NCBI GenBank assembly: GCA_964528645.1
Contig: CAZGSR010000006.1
Span: forward strand, 18,771-82,770
Direction of reading: 5' to 3'
Origin: UBA5734 sp964528645
Lineage (GTDB): Bacteria; Bacillota; Clostridia; Saccharofermentanales; UBA5734
Length of the DNA: 64,000 nucleotides
In this document: piece after piece, positions 17,043 to 26,149 of the stretch
Layout: each line of letters starts with the position of its first letter
Numbering within the stretch: position 1 is the stretch's first letter
Position numbers and translations under genes: made by a program
The notes under the pieces: generated by a model
The model's input: the letters and a program-made list of their open reading frames with translations, nothing else
Told to the model about the DNA's origin: nothing
Databases searched by the model: none

Positions 17043-17963
17043 TCAGGAGTGGTAGCCCAGGTCATTGAGGATATTCTGGCGGTTGCGCCAGTCTTCCCTG
17101 ACCCTGATAAACAAATCGAGGTAGCAGGGGCAGTCCAGCATGGCTTCGATCTCCTTGCGGGCATCGGTTCCAATCGCTGTCAGCATGCTGCCACGCTTGC
17201 CGATGATGATGCCTTTGTGGGTGTCCCGCTCGCACAGGATGGTCGCCTCAATGGTGACCCGGACACGCTCACCGGCGTCATCGAATGTTTCCTTGAACGA
17301 CTCGATCGACACCGCTGTGCCATGGGGAATTTCTTCATGGGTCTTTCTGAGGATCTGCTCCCGGATCAGCTCGGCTGCAATCATGCGTTCCGTCTGGTCG
17401 GTCAGGCTGTCTTCCGGGAAAAAGCGCGGCCCTGGCTGCAGGTGCTTCTTGATTTCCCCAACCAGCACCTCCATGCCATCGCCAGTCTTGGCACTGACCG
17501 GGATGATGGCTGTGAAATCAAAGGCCTGGCTGAAGGCCGCAATCAAAGGCAGAATGGCTTCCTTTTCATTGATATCCACTTTGTTGATGACCAGGATAAC
17601 GGGTTTCTCACTGCCTTTGAGCTGGTTGAGCACTTTTTGCTCCAAATCCAGGACCCGGGGGGAAAAGCCAGCTTCGATCAGAAGCAGTACAACATCTGAT
17701 TCTGCCAGGGCCATACGGGCGGACTCTGACATGTAGCGGCCCAGCTTGCTCTTCGGCTGGTGCAGGCCGGGGGTATCTACGAAAACGATCTGGGCATCTG
17801 GCTGGTCGAGGATGGCGCGGATGGCCGTTCGGGTCGTCTGCGGCTTGGGTGATGTGATCGCCAGGCGCTGGCCAGCCAACTGATTGAGCAGGGTCGATTT
17901 GCCGACATTGGGCCGGCCGACGAGGGAAACAAAGCCGGAACGAAATTCGGGTGATGATGTCAT
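17043..17963 (-). CDS. era: GTPase Era
   Basis: Ribosome-assembly GTPase acting near the 16S rRNA 3' end. The 306-residue protein has G1 GRPNVGKS at 16-23, a DTPG motif near 60, NKVD further on and a C-terminal KH domain with IIIGKRGSM. Length is typical. The ATG is 1 bp beyond the ybeY stop, and the SD AAGGAG lies in the last codons of ybeY. ybeY and era neighbourhood is common in Firmicutes and fits joint 16S maturation. Confidence 0.97.
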   Translation of the reverse strand: MTSSPEFRSGFVSLVGRPNVGKSTLLNQLAGQRLAITSPKPQTTRTAIRAILDQPDAQIVFVDTPGLHQPKSKLGRYMSESARMALAESDVVLLLIEAGFSPRVLDLEQKVLNQLKGSEKPVILVINKVDINEKEAILPLIAAFSQAFDFTAIIPVSAKTGDGMEVLVGEIKKHLQPGPRFFPEDSLTDQTERMIAAELIREQILRKTHEEIPHGTAVSIESFKETFDDAGERVRVTIEATILCERDTHKGIIIGKRGSMLTAIGTDARKEIEAMLDCPCYLDLFIRVREDWRNRQNILNDLGYHS

Positions 17964-17964
17964 G

Positions 17965-18510
17965 TCAGGTCTCCTTGTGTTTTTTGGGGGATGAGTCCCG
18001 GTTCAGGCCCAGTTTCTGCAGAGCCGAACGTTGCCGGCGCAGCATGGCTATTTCCCGCTCCGGTGTATCATGGTCATAGCCAAGCAGATGGAGGAAGCCA
18101 TGAGCAGCCAGGAAGGCGATCTCACGCTCAAAACTGTGTCCCAGCGCTTGTGCCTGTTGTTCAGCTTTTTCCAGGCAGATCAGGATGTCACCGAGAAAGA
18201 CAGCCGGCTGCCCCAAAGAATAATCCAAGTCCGCTGCCTGCAATGGCTCGGTCAGTCTGCCATCGATCAGGTCTTGCATGGGGAATGACAGGACATCCGT
18301 CACTTTGTCGATGCCACGGGTAGCGGCGTTGATCCGGCGGATCTCCCCCCGGCTGACAAAGGTGACCGAGAGGGCACAGGTGTATCCCTTGCGTGCTGTC
18401 TGGCGGCAAAAGGATTCACTGGCTTCAAGTTCGCCCAGGACAGCATCCACCAGCTCTACGGCTGGACCGGTTGCGTATTTGCGTTGCTTATTGACGTACT
18501 GGATTTGCAT
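17965..18510 (-). CDS. ybeY: Endoribonuclease YbeY
   Basis: Zinc endoribonuclease for 16S rRNA 3' end maturation and ribosome quality control. The 181-residue protein carries the conserved HGFLHLLGYDH motif supplying three zinc-binding histidines and the VTDVLSFP segment. Start ATG at 18510 lies within the 3' end of pgpH, a 23-bp overlap, with GAAAGGG some 12 bases upstream; the longer frame runs through pgpH and is rejected. Confidence 0.95.
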   Translation of the reverse strand: MQIQYVNKQRKYATGPAVELVDAVLGELEASESFCRQTARKGYTCALSVTFVSRGEIRRINAATRGIDKVTDVLSFPMQDLIDGRLTEPLQAADLDYSLGQPAVFLGDILICLEKAEQQAQALGHSFEREIAFLAAHGFLHLLGYDHDTPEREIAMLRRQRSALQKLGLNRDSSPKKHKET

Positions 18511-20596
18511 CGGGGTATTTGACCCTTTCGTGGAAATGACCCGCATAGACTTGCAGGAACGAGGCGATGATGGTTTCAATGTCTTTGAATGACAGGCCGG
18601 AATGGACCAGCTGGTCCTGTTCATTTTTAATCTTGATGATCCTGCGGATCAAGCTTTCGGCTGCCTCGAGCTGATGTGTGCTGGTTGATTTCATGGCAGC
18701 CTCGACCGAGTCAGACAGCATGACGATGGCGGATTCCCGGCTGGACGGGACAGGACAGCGGTAGCGGAACAGACTGGGATCTGGCTCTTGGGTCTCATTT
18801 TCCTCAGCCAGCCGCTTGGCTTTCTGGTAGAAATAAGCCTGCATGGTGGAACCATGATGCTCCTGGATGATGTTGATCAGGGGTGATGGCAGGCGATAGC
18901 GGCGGGCAACCCTCACCCCGGCATCTGGATGTCCCAGGATGATCCGGGCGCTTTCGGCTGGATCCAGGCTGTCATGGGGGTTTTCCCCGGACTGGTTTTC
19001 AGTAAACATCAAAGGCGCTTCCAGCTTGCCGATGTCATGGTAATACGCACCGACACGGGCCAGGAGCGGATTCGCCCCGACTGCCTCGGCTGCTGCGTCC
19101 GCCAGGTTGGCAACCATCATGCTATGCTGTGACGTGCCTGGTGCTTCGATGAACAACCGCCGCAGCAGCGGATTGCCCGGCTGGGACAGCTCGATCAGGC
19201 GCAACGGCGAAACGGAATTGAAGATCATTTCGAATAGCGGCATGATGCCGATCGCGGCAATCACGGATATGGTCCCGCTGAGCGCGGTCACCGCGCAGTT
19301 GAGACTGATGGTCGGCCATTCCTCTTTGAGTAGGATGCCAAATGCCAGCGTTGTGATGAAATTCGTGCTGGCCGTGGCGATGATGATGTAGGCGTAGTTG
19401 TCCCGGCGGGAAATACCCTTGGTGAACAAGGCCGCAACACTGCTGCCACTCAAGGCAACCACGGCAAACAGCGGGTCGAATCCAGCCATGGGCAGGATGG
19501 CAATTGTCAGGATCAGTGCCATCAGGCTGGAGGTGCGGAAACCATAATAGGCAGCCAGCAGCACTGCCGTAAAATAGACCGGAGCCGCCAGGGGCTCGAT
19601 CCTGGCTAATGCAGCAGACGCAACCAGCGGAATCAGGATCGCAACGATCAGGGCAATCCGGTTGTTGCGCAGGTGGATCGATTCATTTTCGTATTTTTTC
19701 AGATAGAACCAGGCGATAAAGGCCAGAGGCAAGAGCATCAGCAAAATGCCCAGCAAGTAGCGGAAATCAAAGCCCTCTTTTTCGATCAGGTCGAGTTCTT
19801 CCAGCAAATCGTACGTTTCACTGGTGATGACGTCGCCCTGGGAGATGATCCTCGCACCACGATTGATCAGGACCGGATTGTTCTGGACCTTGTCATAGGC
19901 TGCCTGGCGGGCGTTTTCCGTGGCAATGGAATCATAAGCGATGTTGGGAACCAGGATCAGGCCCAGGACATTACCGATCAAGGACACATCTTCTCGGTTG
20001 AAATTGGTCGTGTCGCTGAGCGATTCAATCCGGTTGCTCAAGGCTGAATTCAATGAATACGAATCGACCGGTTCACTCATGATCAGGGTGGCGATGGAAC
20101 GGGCATGGCCACGGACGCTTCTGAATCGTTCCGGATCCATGCGCAGGAACGCCTCAAGGTCTTCCGAGGAGACAACCAGATCCATTTCGCGGTCAAACTC
20201 CCGGACGAGTTCGGTCACTGTGTTTCGGATGGTCGCATCGGATACCGCTGGCTGGTCTGGATCCGCGTCACTGCCTGGTTCGGGAAAAATCTCCGTCCGC
20301 CGGGCTGCCAGCTGGTCGAAAAACAGATCAAAACGCCCCATGACTTCGGCCACAATCGCTTCGGAACGGACCACGACAATTTCCACATCTGCTGCAGCCT
20401 TGTTGGCCCGCTGATCCGTGGCTGACTTGTCGCGGATGCTGCGAGATGCGGAGATATCGTAAGGGCTGGTGTCACCAACCGTGAGCGGGTATTTCTCCGG
20501 AATCGATCCGTAATAGATCGCAGCCACTGCTATGATCAGAAGGACTGGAACCAGAAGATAGGTCAGAAAGGTCTGGATCTTCGCTGGAAGCTTCAT
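18488..20596 (-). CDS. pgpH: 7TM-HD family c-di-AMP phosphodiesterase PgpH
   Basis: Membrane phosphohydrolase expected to break down c-di-AMP. In 702 residues: an N-terminal membrane helix (about 7-27), a large extracytoplasmic domain to about 275, a block of seven hydrophobic segments to about 455, then an HD domain with HSMM and the HDIGK metal motif near 525-530. The order is that of the Listeria PgpH type. SD AGGAGG lies at the end of phoH. With phoH, ybeY and era it forms the usual Firmicutes order. Confidence 0.94.
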   Translation of the reverse strand: MKLPAKIQTFLTYLLVPVLLIIAVAAIYYGSIPEKYPLTVGDTSPYDISASRSIRDKSATDQRANKAAADVEIVVVRSEAIVAEVMGRFDLFFDQLAARRTEIFPEPGSDADPDQPAVSDATIRNTVTELVREFDREMDLVVSSEDLEAFLRMDPERFRSVRGHARSIATLIMSEPVDSYSLNSALSNRIESLSDTTNFNREDVSLIGNVLGLILVPNIAYDSIATENARQAAYDKVQNNPVLINRGARIISQGDVITSETYDLLEELDLIEKEGFDFRYLLGILLMLLPLAFIAWFYLKKYENESIHLRNNRIALIVAILIPLVASAALARIEPLAAPVYFTAVLLAAYYGFRTSSLMALILTIAILPMAGFDPLFAVVALSGSSVAALFTKGISRRDNYAYIIIATASTNFITTLAFGILLKEEWPTISLNCAVTALSGTISVIAAIGIMPLFEMIFNSVSPLRLIELSQPGNPLLRRLFIEAPGTSQHSMMVANLADAAAEAVGANPLLARVGAYYHDIGKLEAPLMFTENQSGENPHDSLDPAESARIILGHPDAGVRVARRYRLPSPLINIIQEHHGSTMQAYFYQKAKRLAEENETQEPDPSLFRYRCPVPSSRESAIVMLSDSVEAAMKSTSTHQLEAAESLIRRIIKIKNEQDQLVHSGLSFKDIETIIASFLQVYAGHFHERVKYPDANPVRQ

Positions 20597-20599
20597 CTG

Positions 20600-21559
20600 T
20601 CAGCCTCCTTTGCTGTTTTCGTGTTCATAGGCCTTGATGATCCTCTGGACCAGGGCATTACGGACGACGTCACGCCGGGTCAGCTCGACAAAAGCAACGC
20701 CCTCAACTTCGGACAAGATCTTGCGGGCCTCTTTCAAACCAGATTTGCGATCACCTGGCAAATCGATCTGGGTGATATCTCCTGTGATGACGGCCCGGGA
20801 ATTGAATCCCAGACGGGTCAGGAACATTTTCATCTGCTCGGGTGTGGTGTTCTGGGCTTCGTCGAGGATGATGAAGGCCTCATCCAGCGTGCGGCCACGC
20901 ATATAGGCCAGGGGCGAAACTTCGATCAGGCCCTTTTCCAGATTTTTCAGGTATTGCTCCGGGCCCATGAGCTCATGCAGGGCATCGTAGAGAGGGCGCA
21001 TATACGGGTCGACTTTGTTCTGCAGGTCGCCTGGCAGAAAGCCCAGCTTCTCCCCAGCTTCGACGGCAGGCCGGGTCAGGATGATCCGCGACACATCGTG
21101 GGAGCGGAAGGCATTGACGGCCATGGCGACAGCGAGGAAGGTCTTGCCGGTTCCAGCTGGGCCGATGGCAAAGGTCACTTCGTGGTCCCGGATGGCTTGG
21201 ACGTACTGGCGCTGGCCAAAGGTCTTGCTCTTGATCGGTCGACCCTTGGCTGTGACAGCAATCGAATCCGGCGCATAGTGAGTGACTTGTTCCAGATTGC
21301 CATCCCGGGCGGTGTCCGTCAGGTAGGTCACCAGCTGGAGATTGACTGGATGGTTTTCCCGTGCCAGTTCGATCAGCCGCTCCAGCACAGCCACGGCCTT
21401 CTCCAGATCCAGGCCATCACCCGTAACCGCAAAGCCTCCGGAGACCAGTTCGATCCTGACCCCCAGCATCTTTTCAATCACATCAAAATGGCTGTTGAAA
21501 CTGCCCGCGACGGCCTGGGCGATTTCTGGCCGGTCCACCATCAACTGTTTTTCCATCAT
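20600..21559 (-). CDS. phoH: PhoH-like ATPase (YbeZ)
   Basis: Cytoplasmic P-loop ATPase associated with RNA metabolism; usually partners YbeY. The 319-residue protein has Walker A GPAGTGKT at 133-140, an ILDEAQN Walker B box further on and a GDITQIDLP segment, all standard for PhoH. An N-terminal KH-like region precedes residue 100. Several in-frame ATGs exist at the start; 21559 is kept because upstream GGAG is nearest, but 21556 or 21541 are possible. The final codons AAAGGAGG serve as the pgpH SD. Confidence 0.93.
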   Translation of the reverse strand: MMEKQLMVDRPEIAQAVAGSFNSHFDVIEKMLGVRIELVSGGFAVTGDGLDLEKAVAVLERLIELARENHPVNLQLVTYLTDTARDGNLEQVTHYAPDSIAVTAKGRPIKSKTFGQRQYVQAIRDHEVTFAIGPAGTGKTFLAVAMAVNAFRSHDVSRIILTRPAVEAGEKLGFLPGDLQNKVDPYMRPLYDALHELMGPEQYLKNLEKGLIEVSPLAYMRGRTLDEAFIILDEAQNTTPEQMKMFLTRLGFNSRAVITGDITQIDLPGDRKSGLKEARKILSEVEGVAFVELTRRDVVRNALVQRIIKAYEHENSKGG

Positions 21560-21581
21560 CCGTTTGCCACACTCCGTTCCA

Positions 21582-22304
21582 TTACTGCCCGGTTGTCTTT
21601 GGCATCAACAAGTCAATTTTAAATGCCAGACTGTCTTCGCTCAAGGCTGGAATATACAGTTCCTTGACAGGCTGGAACACGATTTCGTACTGGTCATTGC
21701 GCAAGGTGGCATCAGACAGCACTGATTTTTTCAAAGTATCGAGATACGACAGGATATAAGCCTCTTTGCTGGGATCAGTGATCGCCCGGATGGAAAAGGT
21801 TCCCTGGCGGTTGTAACCATTGCCATTGATGATGATCGACGAAGCAGTCGCCCGGATTTCCGAGGTGGCCACCAGTCGTTCATCGTTGACGGAAACAGCC
21901 TGGGCACCGAGCGCTCTGAGGTCATTGACAAAGGTCCTGATCACACTGTCACGGATCAGGCTTTCCGGCGAACAGCTGATATCGATCTGGATGCCATAGT
22001 TGTTGACTTCCCTCAGACCGGCAAAAATGGCCAGGCGTTCTTTCTCCTTGATGATCGACTCGATGCTGGCACTGCCCTGGGCATAGTCATTTTCCAGCTG
22101 GGATATGTATTGGTAAAGCTCCGCATTGCGGGTGTTCAGCTCCGCGTTCTTGTTAGCCGTGTCAATCAGCTTGTACTGCAATTCCTCCAGTTTATCAGCT
22201 GTCACGGTGTTCTCGTTGACATTTTTCATCTGCAAAGCGATTAAAATTCCGAGAACCATGCAGATGATGGTCATGGCAGTATATTGGACCATCCTGGTTT
22301 TCAT
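21582..22304 (-). CDS. DUF881 family membrane-anchored protein (second copy)
   Basis: 240-residue protein with an N-terminal membrane helix (about 9-25), a coiled-coil segment (about 35-85) and a DUF881 domain containing ISCSPESLIRDS and VNDERLVATSEIRA. DUF881 proteins are envelope-associated and of unknown function. The start overlaps the previous DUF881 gene as ATGA, so the two are likely coexpressed. The two proteins have the same layout but differ clearly in sequence, so duplication is not recent. Confidence 0.85.
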   Translation of the reverse strand: MKTRMVQYTAMTIICMVLGILIALQMKNVNENTVTADKLEELQYKLIDTANKNAELNTRNAELYQYISQLENDYAQGSASIESIIKEKERLAIFAGLREVNNYGIQIDISCSPESLIRDSVIRTFVNDLRALGAQAVSVNDERLVATSEIRATASSIIINGNGYNRQGTFSIRAITDPSKEAYILSYLDTLKKSVLSDATLRNDQYEIVFQPVKELYIPALSEDSLAFKIDLLMPKTTGQ

Positions 22305-23077
22305 GCGGCCGGAACCTCCAGTTTATCAATGTATTGGCTGAGATTACCTGCTCCGGTATATGCCGGGCAAGTCACTTGATCCGATGGTTCGATGCTGACG
22401 ACAAGCCCGATTTCCGGCGTCTGGCGCAAACTGAGCATCGGATCAATCTGGACACCCAGTGCCATGGCCGCTGGATCATGGCCGATAGCCCGGATGACAT
22501 AGGGTGGGGTCAGGCGCTGCATATTGCACAGAATGGTCGGACCAATGCAGAAGATATAGGACGCATTGGTGATCCTCTGGTCATTGACTGAAAGAGCTGC
22601 CGCACCGGATGATTTGAGCAGCTCGAGCACATGGCGGACATCACTGTCATGGACAATGGCATCAGCGGAATCCCGGATCACATCAAAGCCTGGTTTGTCA
22701 TTCAAAGTCACGGTGACCCCTGGTCCTGTTACGTCGGTCAAACCAGCCAGAATCTGCATGCGCTTGAGTTCATCCATCAGGCCCGGCTCTCCTTCCTGGC
22801 TCAGGACGCGGGCAATCGTTTCTTCCTTGACTTCGAGCAGGCGGGCATTTTCTGCTTTCAGGCTATCATACTGAGCTGTGGCGGCAGCGAGCTCTTCCTG
22901 GCGAGATTTGTACAGCGATGCCAGGTTGTTCTGTTCTCTGGTTTTGTTGACCATGGTTACGTGATTGGTCACGATGACGCCAAACAGGAACAAGAGGATA
23001 AACAGGAACAGGCTCTGGCGCTTCCTTGGTGTCTGCCAGAGGCCGAAGCCTGTGGAAAGTCCCAGTTTTACCTGCAT
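22301..23077 (-). CDS. DUF881 family membrane-anchored protein (first copy)
   Basis: 258-residue paralogue of its downstream neighbour. It has a membrane helix at about 22-40, a coiled coil to about 90, then the DUF881 region with GVTVTLND and VNDQRITNASYI. The cytoplasmic N-terminus is basic (PRKRQ). The start overlaps rluD by 10 bp. DUF881 pairs are often near cell-division genes; here the context is lipoprotein processing and RNA genes, so no job can be inferred beyond the envelope location. Confidence 0.85.
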   Translation of the reverse strand: MQVKLGLSTGFGLWQTPRKRQSLFLFILLFLFGVIVTNHVTMVNKTREQNNLASLYKSRQEELAAATAQYDSLKAENARLLEVKEETIARVLSQEGEPGLMDELKRMQILAGLTDVTGPGVTVTLNDKPGFDVIRDSADAIVHDSDVRHVLELLKSSGAAALSVNDQRITNASYIFCIGPTILCNMQRLTPPYVIRAIGHDPAAMALGVQIDPMLSLRQTPEIGLVVSIEPSDQVTCPAYTGAGNLSQYIDKLEVPAA

Positions 23078-23979
23078 TGACGGACTGCTTCCAGAAACGA
23101 CTGGGGCAAGGGACTCTCAACCACCAGGGTCTGGTGAGTCACTGGATGCACAAAGGAAAGTCGTGAGGCGTGAAGAACTTGGCCAGACTGGCCAAAAGTC
23201 GGCCGGCCAGGGGCATAGACCGGATCACCAATGATGGGATGGCCGATGTACTGGCAATGGACACGAATCTGATGCGTGCGACCTGTCTCCAGCTCCACTT
23301 CGAGCCAAGTTGCCTTGTCCAGACGTTCGATGACTTTGAAATGGGTGACGGCAGCCTTCCCATCCGGGACAACTGCCATCCGCTGGCGGTTTTTCGGATC
23401 TCGACCGATCGGGGCCTTGATGGTTCCTTCGTCTGCCAAAACCGTTCCATGGACCAGAGCCTGATACGTGCGCCGGATCTCGTGGCGCCGGATCCGCTCG
23501 GCTATGACCTGATGGACAGAATTATCCTTGACCACCAGAAGTAACCCTGAGGTATCCTTGTCAATCCGGTGGACAATCCCAGGTCTGATCACACCGTTGA
23601 GGTCGGACAGCTGGCCCTGGCAATAGCTGAGCAAAGCATTGACCAAGGTACCGCCGGAGTGGCCGGGAGCGGGATGGACAACCATGCCCTGCGGCTTATC
23701 AATGACCAGGATAGCGTCATCCTCATACCGGACTACCAGCGGAATCTCCTCTGGCCGGACTGTGGAATCAACCGGATCTGGCAACTCGACCTCAACGATT
23801 TGGCCAGACTTAGGTTTGAAAGATGGCTTGACCGTTTTGCCGTCAATGCGCACATTCCCCTGGTCGATCAGGTTTTTCAGGAACGCGCGCGAACGCAGCG
23901 GGATTTTTTCAGCAAGCCAGGCATCCAGACGAACGTTTGCCTGCCCAGTCTGTTCATAGGTCCATTCAAGAAGTTCCAT
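23068..23979 (-). CDS. rluD: RluD-type 23S rRNA pseudouridine synthase
   Basis: Predicted to make pseudouridines in 23S rRNA helix 69. The 303-residue protein starts with an S4 RNA-binding domain (about 15-75: LDAWLAEKI, SRAFLKNLI) followed by the catalytic domain with HRIDKDTSG, whose Asp is near 140, and TGRTHQIRVH. Start ATG at 23979 follows GAGG seven bases upstream; a TTG one codon earlier is possible. It sits directly after lspA, a very common pairing in bacteria. Confidence 0.92.
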   Translation of the reverse strand: MELLEWTYEQTGQANVRLDAWLAEKIPLRSRAFLKNLIDQGNVRIDGKTVKPSFKPKSGQIVEVELPDPVDSTVRPEEIPLVVRYEDDAILVIDKPQGMVVHPAPGHSGGTLVNALLSYCQGQLSDLNGVIRPGIVHRIDKDTSGLLLVVKDNSVHQVIAERIRRHEIRRTYQALVHGTVLADEGTIKAPIGRDPKNRQRMAVVPDGKAAVTHFKVIERLDKATWLEVELETGRTHQIRVHCQYIGHPIIGDPVYAPGRPTFGQSGQVLHASRLSFVHPVTHQTLVVESPLPQSFLEAVRQCR

Positions 23980-23993
23980 CAAAGCGCCTCATT

Positions 23994-24482
23994 CTATGAC
24001 AAGTAGGTTTGCTTTCTGGTAAACAGGCTGTCCTGATCCTTGTCAAAGAGGACAAATAGAGAAAGCAGGATCGTCCCGACGACCAGGCAGATGTCTGCCA
24101 GATTGAACGTCGGAAAAACATAGGAACCAAAATGGAAGTCCAGGTAATCCAGGACACCACCATCGCGCACCCGGTCGATCATGTTACCGATCGCCCCGGC
24201 AGCCATCAGGGACAGGACGGCCTGGTAACGTTTCTTGCGAATGGCAAGGGTCAGGACCACCAGAACCAGGGATGCAATCGCGGAAAGAATCGACAAGACG
24301 ATGATCCCCCAGGACTGGTCTGCCAGAAAACTCCAGGCAGCTCCGGTGTTGCGGCGGTTGACCAGATAGAAAAAAGAATCAATGACAATTTTGTACGTGT
24401 CGCCCGGCAAGTGGCGGATAACCAGACTCTTTATGAGCTGGTCAGCGACTGCCAGTGCTGCAATGATCAAGATCCAGACCAT
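23994..24482 (-). CDS. lspA: Lipoprotein signal peptidase
   Basis: Aspartyl protease of the membrane that cleaves signal peptides of lipoproteins after diacylglyceryl transfer. The 162-residue protein has four hydrophobic segments and the two catalytic aspartates in GNMIDRV (Asp103) and FNLAD (Asp130), with the NTGAAWS box near 45-51. ATG at 24482 is chosen because GAGGG lies nine bases upstream; a GTG at 24488 is also in frame. It overlaps the 3' end of a lipoprotein gene, a plausible substrate. Confidence 0.95.
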   Translation of the reverse strand: MVWILIIAALAVADQLIKSLVIRHLPGDTYKIVIDSFFYLVNRRNTGAAWSFLADQSWGIIVLSILSAIASLVLVVLTLAIRKKRYQAVLSLMAAGAIGNMIDRVRDGGVLDYLDFHFGSYVFPTFNLADICLVVGTILLSLFVLFDKDQDSLFTRKQTYLS

Positions 24483-26149
24483 ATCCACAATCCCTCAATT
24501 CCAAGATAAGGTTGAGCAGTCGTCGGCTGGCATTGGCCGATGACACGGTCTCCGTAAGCGATCGCGGCTTCACTTTGCAGGATGCCTCCGCTGGAAACCG
24601 AAAAGAGCTGTTCGATGAGCTTCTGGCGATACTGGCTGGACAGCGCTTCTACATCTGCTTCACTCTGGGGCAAGCCATGGCCCAGATACTTGAAAAACGG
24701 CCAGCCCGCTTCCAGTACACTTTGACTATCATCATAACGGTTTACGCCATCATCCGGCAATCCCTCGGTATCTGGCTGTGACAAGGCGTCATGGGAAGTA
24801 AAAAACCAGGAAGGTTCGGCAGACAGTGGAATCTCGCGTACCCGGAAGGCCAGGTCAAATGACTTTAAAGCCAATTCGGCCGCAAAATCAGCCTCGGACA
24901 AGGCCACTATATCGGAAGGTTGGCCGGCTTGCTCTAACCAGGATGCAGCTTGCTGTGCCAATTCCATCAGGATGTCCTGGTTTTCCGGTACCAGAATGCG
25001 CAGACGTCCGCTTTTCAAATTCAGAAGCGCTGCCGGATCAGGCATGGTTGAAAGGGTCATCTGGGAAGCTTCGGGACTTGCCAGTCCGTTTTGGATCAGA
25101 CGATCCGGCCACACTGGAGCAAGGTCCAGAGGCTGGCCGAAAAAACAGGCGTGGAAAGGTGGAACCGGAACATCACTGGCTTGCCCTGGCAGGACCAAAC
25201 CTGATCCTGACCAGCGCGCAGCCCGCAAGAAATACTTGTATCTGAGCTGGTCGACCGGGTCAGAGATGGAATCACCCAGCGTGAAATAATAATAGGAACG
25301 GCTGGTAAATCGGTCCAGGCGCAGGCTGCTGCGCATCTGGTACTGGTACAAAGCCTCAGTCGGCAGAAAAGCGAGATCGAGTTCATCGTCTTCCAGTCCG
25401 CGCATCGCTTGTATGGCCGATGGGTATGTCTTGACGAGGATCTTTTCCAGACGCTCCTGTATCGCAGGTGCCAATTCCAGCCGTGCCAGATAGAGACCTT
25501 CCTCTGCCAGGCCATCCATCTGGAAGGCTCTGGTCCCCTGCCAGATGCTGCCAGATGGCAGGGATACTTCGCTGGCTTTCAATACTGGAAAGGTCAAGGC
25601 ATGAAGAAACGCCGGATCTGGCCGTGACAACTGCAAAACCATCGTTTGCGCATCGATCAGTCGTCCGCTGGAATAAGCTGATAATGCATCCGCATAAGGG
25701 GACAAAGACCCCAGTTGCTGGATCTCGCCGAGGGTGGCCAATACGTCACTGGCTGTGACCGGGCTTGAATCATGGAAGTGGATATCTTGCCGCAAGGACA
25801 AAGTCAGCTGCAGGCGTTCTTCACTGTATGCAAAAGTCTGGACCAGTTCCGGCTGCAATTGCCAGGTGGAATCCGTCTGGAACAATTGACCGAAAACCAG
25901 CGAATAGACGGCCCTGCCACTGGGGCTAGCCGTCAGCAAAGGATTTTCCGGCAACGAGTAATCCCACCACAGGCGCAAGGTCCCGGAAGGTCCTTTGTCC
26001 GGGGATACCGGCTCGGTAGTCACTGGGTCTGTGAGACCAGTCGTCCCGGAGCTGACTTGGGCTGGAGCCACACGGGAACATCCTGCTGCCATAGGCAGAC
26101 ACAGCAGGATCACCAGCAGGATGCGAATGGGAACAAGATGCATGATCAT
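24467..26149 (-). CDS. Orphan family 5-like solute-binding lipoprotein
   Basis: 560-residue protein with a lipoprotein signal peptide; the lipobox LPMAAGC places the lipidated Cys at 24. The mature part looks like a peptide/oligopeptide-binding protein: YSLVFGQLF, FHDSSPVTASDVLATL and a bilobed length near 530 residues. No permease or ATPase gene is nearby, so the transporter partner is unknown; it might use permeases encoded elsewhere or act as a chaperone or sensor. ATGA overlap with ymdB upstream and a 16-bp overlap with lspA downstream put it firmly inside this operon. Confidence 0.8.
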   Translation of the reverse strand: MIMHLVPIRILLVILLCLPMAAGCSRVAPAQVSSGTTGLTDPVTTEPVSPDKGPSGTLRLWWDYSLPENPLLTASPSGRAVYSLVFGQLFQTDSTWQLQPELVQTFAYSEERLQLTLSLRQDIHFHDSSPVTASDVLATLGEIQQLGSLSPYADALSAYSSGRLIDAQTMVLQLSRPDPAFLHALTFPVLKASEVSLPSGSIWQGTRAFQMDGLAEEGLYLARLELAPAIQERLEKILVKTYPSAIQAMRGLEDDELDLAFLPTEALYQYQMRSSLRLDRFTSRSYYYFTLGDSISDPVDQLRYKYFLRAARWSGSGLVLPGQASDVPVPPFHACFFGQPLDLAPVWPDRLIQNGLASPEASQMTLSTMPDPAALLNLKSGRLRILVPENQDILMELAQQAASWLEQAGQPSDIVALSEADFAAELALKSFDLAFRVREIPLSAEPSWFFTSHDALSQPDTEGLPDDGVNRYDDSQSVLEAGWPFFKYLGHGLPQSEADVEALSSQYRQKLIEQLFSVSSGGILQSEAAIAYGDRVIGQCQPTTAQPYLGIEGLWIWSGS

